Made by a program: the position numbers and the translations under genes. The notes below the pieces were generated by a model. The model was not told the DNA's origin. It ran no database searches and was given only the letters and a program-made list of their open reading frames with translations. This document shows, in pieces, positions 56,497 through 64,000 of a stretch of 64,000 nt of DNA; positions within the stretch are counted from its first letter, which is position 1; the number at the start of each line of letters is the position of its first letter. The stretch lies in the NCBI GenBank assembly GCA_965153355.1, contig OZ231126.1, positions 60,946,001-61,010,000 of the forward strand, in the 5' to 3' direction. This DNA comes from Flaccisagitta enflata. Its lineage: Eukaryota > Chaetognatha > Sagittoidea > Aphragmophora.

Positions 56497-57160
56497 TGTT
56501 TAATACGGAAAGAGATCCCTCGAGTCAGTCAAGAACAAAGACGAGAGCGACTCGATTCATCGCATCATTCGGGAAGTAAGACGAACAGTGGTTGAGTTCA
56601 AGGAGGAAAGAGCGGGTCAGATTCGCGGCTTATGTCAATCATCGGAGGCGTTAATTGACTTTCGCTTTGTAATCCGAACGGATGTGTAAATTCTTTCAAA
56701 GAAAAAGAAACAAAGGTAGTTCAAGAAGCTGAGAAAGGAAAATTTAGGCGATCATGTTAGACGAGTTTTTTTAAGTCTAAGGAGAAAACTGCGAGAGGTA
56801 AAGGAGAATGATTTTGAAGACACGTTCCCAAAAAATCAATAACAACGAATGAAAATAAATAACAATATGCACTCGGCAATGATGGATCATGTCATGTGCC
56901 CAAATAATATGCCAAATGTACAAGAATAATGAAGGTTTTGCGAAACAAAAGAGTGTTAGGCTTTGGGTGCTCAGTCCTCAGGGAGTGGTAGTTATTCACA
57001 GTTGGACGCTGTTCTCATGAGCGGAGATAAAGTCACCAATTTATCTGAACAGAGATTGTTTGAATCCACTGACGGATGTCGCGATAAAAGGGCGTATCGA
57101 TCAGATTAAGCTCGGGCTATATTGGTCATCGATGGCCCAGTTGAGATTCCACATCTTTTA

Positions 57161-57460
57161 TCAATGTTTAATATCGAATTTTTTAAATTCCAATTGGGTA
57201 ATATCTCTTTCATTGGTTATATCACATTTATCTATTCGCGATGAAGGGCTTCCCACGTTACACAACCATGTCTTCATTAGTTCCGTTTGAGAGTGATCTC
57301 CCTGGCACTGGCCCACTACCGTATCGTTGCGCGTGTTTTTCACCCACCCCACCAGTTGCAATTTGATGGCCTCCTTTTGGGTAAACTTGCGAAAAAATAC
57401 ACCTTGAACGACCCCAAACACTTCGTAGTCGAAAGAGACGAGTCGTTTAGACATGGCCAT
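57161..57460 (-). CDS. Acylphosphatase
   Basis: A complete 99-residue protein, the usual length of animal acylphosphatases, which hydrolyse carboxyl-phosphate bonds of small acylphosphates in the cytosol. The signature is clear: DYEVFGVVQGVFFRKF (catalytic Arg at residue 24) and VGWVKNT (catalytic Asn at 42), then VGQCQG, MKTWL, VGSPSSRID and a final EFKKFDIKH strand. Two possible starts, Met1 and Met3; the first gives the standard length. The gene is uninterrupted, whereas vertebrate ACYP1/ACYP2 genes have introns. No poly(A) tail scar was seen at its 3' end, so a retrocopy is not proven. It is orthologous to the ACYP1/ACYP2 group; which one cannot be said. Confidence 0.95.
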   Translation of the reverse strand: MAMSKRLVSFDYEVFGVVQGVFFRKFTQKEAIKLQLVGWVKNTRNDTVVGQCQGDHSQTELMKTWLCNVGSPSSRIDKCDITNERDITQLEFKKFDIKH

Positions 57461-57989
57461 GCTTTATTTCAAAGGGTTCTTTTTTTATCAATTCCGTATT
57501 CAATCAAACTATCCACCCTGGAAAAATTAAAAGAGGTGGGCAATGATCCAATAACTATAAAATCATGCGAGATATCTACAACCGAACTGTAATATATATT
57601 GCTCAGGTGCGTCAAAACTTAAGCTTCGCAAAACAAAAATTTCGAGCGAACGGCAAAAAATCAATGAAATCAGAAAATAATTGACAAAGTTTCAAACGTC
57701 ATGCAACAAAAACTGTTCGCATGATTGATGACGACGAACGACGACGACCCGCGGTTCAAAATCACAGCTGTTAGGAGTTGGAAAACTTAAGTCGTTGTTC
57801 AATTGTGAAAAAGAATTCTAAAAGAGAGATATTGCCATCTTGGAATAAGTAGAAATAACACTATGTCCCATTAAATAGAGTAAGCTAAGTACGGAACCAA
57901 AGAAAATTTATATGGTGTATAAGTAACTGTTATTTCCGGACTGATCACCAACTACGTCTTCATCTACTTAATTCGATGAAAAATCCTAT

Positions 57990-57995
57990 TTTAAT
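57990..57995 (-). promoter_or_regulatory. Possible poly(A) signal of the RASSF gene
   Basis: TTTAAT on the plus strand (ATTAAA on the minus), 75 nt past the stop codon at 58070. Confidence 0.4.
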
Positions 57996-58069
57996 AAAAC
58001 CCCGATAATCGAGGGAGTTGAGTCATTTTCCCCAAAGATGCAGAGCGCTCAACCGACAAACTAATTCAT

Positions 58070-58368
58070 TTAACAATCGCTAAAACCTTGCTTCTTTTCA
58101 TGCTTGGTGATTTGTTCCATCAACTTTTGCTGATAAAGTTTGTACTTTTCGCAGACTTCTTTTTCATATTCCTTCTCTTCGTGATCTAGGATGCGCAAAA
58201 AGGTGTTTAGCTCGGGCAGCGAAAATGCTTCCCATAATATCTCGCCAGTTTCGTTCTCTTGCAAGACGAACTTACGTTGGTCGAGCATTTCGCCTCCCCA
58301 ACAGAGGAAGATCAAAAGTGGACATTCGAAATCGTGGAGACGCCTCGACGATATCGCGTGTTTGCCAT
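58070..58368 (-). CDS. RASSF1/3/5-type protein, last exon (end of RA domain and SARAH domain)
   Basis: The exon starts after an acceptor (CTTTAATTCTAG, 58380-58369), takes two bases to finish a codon, and encodes 98 residues to a TGA. DFECPLLIFL, then KFVLQENETGEILWEAFSLP marks the end of the Ras-association domain; PELNTFLRILDHEEKEYEKE and the following helix to KHEKK form the SARAH coiled coil, by which RASSF proteins bind MST/Hippo kinases. ENETGE-x-x-W-x-AFS-x-PEL is diagnostic of RASSF1/3/5 as opposed to RASSF7-10. The earlier exons should lie at higher coordinates, but only low-complexity DNA, an N gap and a transposon follow, so they are beyond the window or lost to misassembly. Confidence 0.88.
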
Positions 58369-58746
58369 CTAGAATTAAAGAGGATAAAATGAAGTAATAC
58401 AGTGTGAGAAGAAGAAATTGTGCAAGAGGAGAAACGATGAGAAGGGAGGAGAACTTGGAGAGGTAAAATCCACGGGAAAACTAAATGAGTCTCCCTCCCT
58501 CGCTCTGTCTGGAACGTATCAATCATCACCGCGGAGAGATGCAGAGGGAAATCTTCCTTTACCGAAGGATGTAGGTAAACCGATCCTAGCAACTGGATAC
58601 CGTTACGAATCACTGGGGATGGCGGTAAGGGGGGGAGGGGGGGGGGGGAAGAAAGGTGGAAAACCTAGAACAGAAGTTGTGAAAAAAAAGGGAAAGGATG
58701 GGCCAGGCTAGAAAGTATATGAACTTTTAAACATAAGGGAGAATTT

Positions 58747-58800
58747 TTAGTCGCGTGCACGCGACTTTACAACCCGCTCTGTCTGTCGGTCCGTCGGTCA
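58747..58800 (-). repeat. Fragment of the GTCGCG-hairpin short repeat
   Basis: AGTCGCG-TGCA-CGCGACT hairpin, then CTCTGTCTGTCGGTCCGTCGG; truncated after about 55 bp by the TCATTTTAAG array. Confidence 0.8.
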
Positions 58801-58807
58801 CGCTAAG

Positions 58808-59130
58808 CTTTTTTTTGTCATTTCAAGTCATTTTTAAGTCATTCTAAGTCGTATTAAGTTGTTGTGTCATTTTTGTCATTTTTATCATTTTTTGTTATCT
58901 TAGGTTATTCTTAGTCATTTTAAGTCATTTTAGGTCATTTCAAGCCATTTCAAGTGATTCTAAGTTATTTTTGTCACTTTGTCATTTTTGTCATATTTGT
59001 CTTTTTGTCATTTTTTGTCAATTTTTGTTAATTTTTATCATTCTTTGTCATGATAAGTCGTCCTAACTAAGTTAAGTCATCTTGAGTCATTTAAAGTCAT
59101 TTTAAGTCATTCTGAGTGATTTTAAGTTTG
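58808..59130 (+). repeat. Degenerate TCATTTTAAG array
   Basis: About 30 short units of GTCATTTTAA / GTCATTTTT type. Followed at 59138-59210 by four 18-bp units of TTTTGCATCCCGACATTC. Confidence 0.85.
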
Positions 59131-59689
59131 TCCCAACATTATTTTTGCATCCCGACATTCTTTTGCATCCCGACATTCTTTTGCGTCCCGACATTCTTTT
59201 GCGTCCCGACCAAGGCCGGGCGATTTGTATTGGGTATTGTATTGTATTTACAATACTTGTAAGTATTGGTTTTATGCTATAATATTTACAGCCTGTAATA
59301 CAACAAAATAATTTTTGAAAAATAAATGAGGTACAGGAAAGGTCAAATAGACAGGTGAAAAATAAAAGTAGGGAAGAAGAAGAAGGTAAGGTGGATGAGA
59401 AGACGATTTTTTAGAAGTGCAGAAAAAAGTAGAAAAAAGAAAGAGAACAGGTCTGAAAGATGAGATGAGAGGAGGGAGGAAGATCGATTTTCCCTCAGAT
59501 CTAATGCTGGGTCAGTACACTCAAGGAGAGAAGAAAATGAAAGGAAGGGGCAGCAAGACGGGCAGACAGAAAAGATAAAATAAGGAGCAAATGAAGGAAT
59601 GAGATATACACACACACACAGGGACAAACACAGACAGAGACTTACCTAAAGAAAAGATAAAGATATGAGAAAAAAGCTTCAAAGTACAG

Positions 59690-60420
59690 TCCTGACTACA
59701 GGGCTGTAATTTTGAAACTATAGTGTATCAAGCACTTAACTCGATGGAATACACAACAAGCCAATTTCAGAAAAAAAAGAAAAATATTTATGTTATTTTG
59801 GTGATGACAAACTTTATAATGATAACAATAGTTGGAGATGATATTGTGGCAATAGATAATTACTAACATAAATCTAAAAAAATTAAAAATTTTCAAAAAA
59901 ATTTTCAAAAAAAATGCAAAAAAATTTTTTTCAAAAAATTTCTCAAAAGTTTTTAAAAATTTTCAAAATTTTCAAAATTTTTTTAAAATTTTCAAAAAAA
60001 TTTCATTAAAAATTACTAAAAAAGAATTTACAATTTCAAAAATTTTAAAAAAATTTCAAAAAAAAATTATGAAAAAAATTTAAAAAAATTTAAAAAAATT
60101 GTTAAAAACTTACACAAAAAATCATTAAAAAATCAAAAAAATTTAAAAAATTTTTGAAAAATATTTTAAGAATTTTTCAGAAAAAAATTTTAATAGTTGA
60201 AAGATAATGACAGAGGTCGAGGATGATAGGCAGAAAGTGAATATATTGACAGAAGATAGATATAGTAACCAGAAAGTAGTTGAAGGTAGTAATGGCACTA
60301 GTGGAAAAGATGACAATAGTGAAGATAGTGACAATAGTTGAATGATGACAGTGGTTGAAAGATGATGACAGTAGTTAGAAGATAGTGACAGTGAATTGAA
60401 AATGATGAAGCAATAATAAT
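59690..60420 (+). repeat. A/T-rich and GATGACAGTAGTT repeat, inverted relative of 36890-37840
   Basis: AAAGTACAGTCCTGACTACA, a GATGACAAACTTTATAATGA segment, about 300 bp of AAAATTTTTCAAAA words, then degenerate GATGACAGTAGTTGAA units up to the N gap. Each block has its complement, in order, in 36890-37840. Confidence 0.75.
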
Positions 60421-60430
60421 NNNNNNNNNN
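60421..60430. other. Assembly gap (10 N)
   Basis: A gap of nominal length. Low-complexity repeat lies left of it and transposon coding sequence begins immediately right of it, so continuity across this point is not assured. Confidence 0.99.
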
Positions 60431-63400
60431 GAAAAAAGAATCACAAGGAAGGCTACGCAGACGAAATGTGGAAAAACAAAAAAATAAGAAAGCATATAAT
60501 CAGAAAAGAGCAACAGAGAAAAGAGGTGAAAGAACAAAAGATAAGCAAAAAAACAAGAAACTATATAATCAAAAAAGAGCAAAAGAACAGCAATTTTTAA
60601 GAAATAGAGAAAAGCAAGTAAATGAGGAGGCTCAAAGAAAAAAAAGAACAGTTGAGAAACAAAGAGGTAAACTCAAAAGTTTAAACACTGTGTATAAAAG
60701 AAAAATGGCATTTGCAAATGCCATTCGAGATGGAAGGACTTACATTTGTATCTCATGTCACCGCAAACTTTTTAAAAATGGAGTTAAAGCTTTAGAGAAT
60801 AACTGGGAAAAACAATTAGAAAAAGAACATCCAAATTATATAAAAAATAGTATTGGAAAGATTATAAGAAAAAAAATGCCTAGGCCTGTGAAACAAGGAA
60901 CTGTTGATTATCAAGACAAAGATTACATGTGTCACACTTGTAGCAGTTATAAAAACAAAGGTAAAATGGCCCCCATGTCAAATCAAAATAATTTGCAATT
61001 AGTTGACCTTTCAAAATATCCAGAATTAGACTTAAAAGAAGTTGAGAACCAGCTGATTGCTCCAAATCTTATATTCCAAAAAATAAAATTGCTCCCAAAA
61101 AGTAGATGGAATGCCATGATAGATAAAACTGTTAATGTGCCTATTCCTTTGGAAGAAATATCACATACTATTGAGCAACTACCTCGAAGACCATCTAATG
61201 CTTGTATTGTTCCTGTTCAATTGAAGAGAATGAAAAGTTTGAAAAATGCTCACAAACAAGAATACATTGATTGTCACAAGATAGTGAAAGCCATTGAAAC
61301 AATGAAAAATTTAGGAAATCCCTATTACAAAGATATTTCTGTAGATGCAAATGAATATTTTAAGGAATGTAATGAGACTATAAATGAAGGCTTTTCATTC
61401 TCTACAAGAATAGAAGAATCTGATGACCACATTACCTCTGATGACGATATTAATAACTTCTTTTCAAATGGTGATTCTGGTATCATTAAGAATAATGAAA
61501 ACACAAATGACAAAGATAATGACAATGAAATTGAAAAAGAATATGTTGAGAATGATACAATCCGCAAATTTCAATTTGATTACAATGCTTCATCATGTTT
61601 TGCGGATAATTGCCCTGAAATAAGCGCAGAAAGCAATGTCATTGCTGATGATAATGATGAGCCAATTGTTCTTGCCCCAGGAGAGGGTAAAATTCCTACA
61701 GATTTTCCCGATAATTGGGAATCAAAATCGTTTCCAGCTCATTTTCCAGATGGTAAAAATGATATGAATGAACCACGACCTACTCGTCTATCTGAACCGC
61801 AATATATTACTCAACGGATTATGAATTTTGATTCTCGATTTGCTAAAGACCCTGCCTATAATTTTGCTTATGCAGCTTATTATGAAAGAAAGCAAATGAA
61901 TAGTAACATTAGCCTTGCTTTTCAAAGGGGCAACAAACGTCTTCACAGTGATGGGAAAACTATTTATCATTTAGATGATGCTATAATGGTTATGGACAAT
62001 ATTAAAAACACGCCAAGATATTGGCAAAAAGCTCGGTATAAATTAAATGCAAAGCTAGAAAACCTTGGTCCTTTTGATTTTTTCTTTACTCTATCATGTG
62101 CTGACTCTAGATGGGATGAAAATTTTACATCCCTTCTAGATGGCCATAATGTTACCTATACTAATGAACACGGAGAAGAAAAGATTTTTGTAGATGGGGA
62201 AACTCTCGATGACTTTTTGGCAGCTTATCCTTCTAAACATAACATGATTAAAACAAATTTGTTAAATGCAACTCTAGACTTTCAACAACGACTAAAAGAG
62301 TTCATTAGGTTGATAGTAGTGAATAAGATGGGTCCCATACCTACTAAATACTATAATTACCGAATTGAATTTCAATTTAGAGGGGCCCCACATGCTCATG
62401 GAGTATTATGGGTAGACTGGGAAGAAATGCCCCAATTGACAAATACTGAGAGAACCAATTTCATTGAAGCTAAAAACCTCATTAGAAACTGTCAAAAACT
62501 AAGTAAGCATCATTTACAAGCAATGGAGAAAGTTGCTGATCTTGCTATTTCTGTTTCTTTAAGAAATCCTGCGGTGAGTGATTTAGTAAAAGAAGTGCAA
62601 CTTCACAGGCATACTGCAAAGGCTTGTAAGAAATATGGTACTCAATGTCGTTTTAACTTTCCAAAGCTTCCTGTTCATAAAACTATCATAAGCACTCCTT
62701 CAAACTACATTTTTGATGATGAAAATGAAAAAAAAGAAAAGATGAGCCGATATGAAAATGTAATAAATGCAGTGAAAGAAGTTTTAGAGGATGATGAAAA
62801 AATGAAAAAAATATGCTCATTCAAACAAATTCAATTAAATGAATGTATGGAAGCTTCAAAATTAAAGTACAGACTCATCCTTTTGATAGATAATGCAGAT
62901 TTTCAAAATAAAGATTTTTCTCATGTACCTGATGATTTGCAGCATCTCTTTTCCAATCCCGAGACACTCACTGATGAGGGTATTTCTGATGTGTCTGATA
63001 TCAAAGCTGTTTTGGAATCTATCCCTAATTTTGATATTGAAGAGAATTTGATTGTAAAACAAAGAATTGAACATTTGTTAGAACATGCCGATTTTGATAT
63101 CAGTAAATATAATGATGTTACTACTAAATTAGAAGAATATGAAAATGCTTTATCTGTTAACAAAACTGGTTATCGCCCATTTTATAAAAGAGATATTTCA
63201 GAAACTATGGTCAATACATATAATCCAGAATGGTTGTCTGTTTGGAATGGTAACATGGATATTCAGTTGTGTTTAGACTTTTTTGCTGTCATAACTTATA
63301 TCAGTGATTACTATTCTAAAGATGACAGTGGGACGATGCAACTCCTCTTAGATGAACTTAAAGATGCCCAAAATGAGGAATTAAGAACAAAAATGAAAAG

Positions 63401-64000
63401 ACTAAAATCAGTTTTCATAACTCATCGCCAGATGGGGGAAAGTGAAGCTTATTACCGAAATCTTCCTCATATGCATCTTACACATTCTAACATTGAGGAT
63501 ATTTTTGCTCCCACTGGGTTTAACCCAAGTCGCATGCTACAAAGAATTGATGATGATATTGCTAAGCATGTCAAGGATGCAATTGAAGTTCATGGTAGAG
63601 ATGGAAAATATCAAGAGAAAGCTTCTTTGTATGAAAAATATCTAAGAAGAGATTGCAGCTTGCAACCAGAGTTAAAAGAACTGTGTTATGCTCAATTTAT
63701 AAAAAGATATTCTAGTTTAAGAAAAATTCCAAAAACACATAAATTTAAAAGTAATAAAATCTTTAAGAAAATTGATTCTAATGGAAAAATACTTGTTGAT
63801 GATATTATCATAACTAAAAATATTGACAATGAGCAAGAAGTTTTCAAATTACCTCAGTATATACAGTTAAAAGACACTCAAGAGAAAGAACCAGGTTTCA
63901 TGAGAAAAAGAACTGAAGCTGTATTAAGAATTCACAAGTTTAAAAAAACAAAAACACTTCATGAATTTCTTTTTTCTGAACTTCAATTGTATCATCCTCA
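60431..64000 (+). CDS. Helitron-type Rep protein (N-terminal part of a Rep/helicase), partial
   Basis: One frame stays open from the N gap to the window end (about 1190 codons, codons starting at 60432; first Met that could start is at 60705). Order of motifs: a basic Lys/Arg/Gln-rich coiled start; a zinc-binding-like pair C-x-x-C (ICISC) and C-x-x-C (CHTC) as in DUF6570-type regions; an acidic Asp/Asn-rich linker; the HUH motif in FRGAPHAHGVLW (His codons 62391 and 62397); HRHTAKACKKYGTQCRFNFP; NPEWLSVWNGNMDIQ; the two-tyrosine motif Y-ISD-Y (codons 63297 and 63309). This is the replication-initiator domain by which Helitrons nick and transfer a single strand; the Pif1-like helicase should follow past the edge. 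The frame is intact. The DNA is AT-richer than the host exons. Confidence 0.92.

Overview
The window reads as a draft-assembly piece of an animal (metazoan) nuclear genome: spliced genes with GT-AG introns, an axonemal gene, a RASSF SARAH domain, a C2H2 zinc-finger gene, short AATAAA/ATTAAA-type poly(A) signals, and a run of 10 Ns at 60421-60430. No marker fixes the species. The dense minisatellites, fold-back elements and a Helitron-type replicase suggest a repeat-rich invertebrate. No rRNA, tRNA or CRISPR array was recognised.

Genes, left to right. 867-7727 (+): the 3' half of CFAP57 (WDR65), a ciliary coiled-coil protein, read from eight exons whose phases all match; the WD40 part lies off the left edge. 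8438-13402 (-): a three-exon C2H2 zinc-finger gene of about 1128 residues. 15565-16822 (-): the C-terminal membrane exon of PIGO. 47818-48896 (+): an unrecognised coding remnant broken by a stop codon and a fold-back insertion. 49339-50215 (-): low-complexity, coding-like DNA. 56259-56496 (-): first exon of a probable MATH-domain protein. 57161-57460 (-): a complete intronless acylphosphatase. 58070-58368 (-): last exon of a RASSF1/3/5-type protein. 60431-64000 (+): a long open frame with Helitron Rep motifs, cut by the N gap on the left and the window edge on the right. These genes share no evident pathway; they are ordinary animal genes separated by repeats.

The 16.9-56 kb interior is almost entirely repeats. 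It holds a 26-bp palindromic satellite (16.9-19.5 kb), a chain of 25-29 bp minisatellites (19.5-22.9 kb), nested fold-back elements (23.2-25.4 kb), dispersed elements that end in a hairpin plus a run of A, and a 9-11 kb compound satellite of roughly 500-bp units punctuated by a perfect hairpin (36.2-47.3 kb). Several insertions can be dated relative to one another because an uninterrupted copy of the target is also present in the window.

The most interesting signals are: (1) dispersed repeat families that differ in sequence but all end in a stem-loop plus about six A, with compensatory changes in the stems; (2) TA-flanked fold-back elements sharing a roughly 50-bp core, one with its empty site visible elsewhere; (3) a motif of about 35 bp shared by two otherwise unrelated palindromic satellites; (4) a zinc-finger protein in which most fingers carry the same downstream D-x-x-T-G tail.
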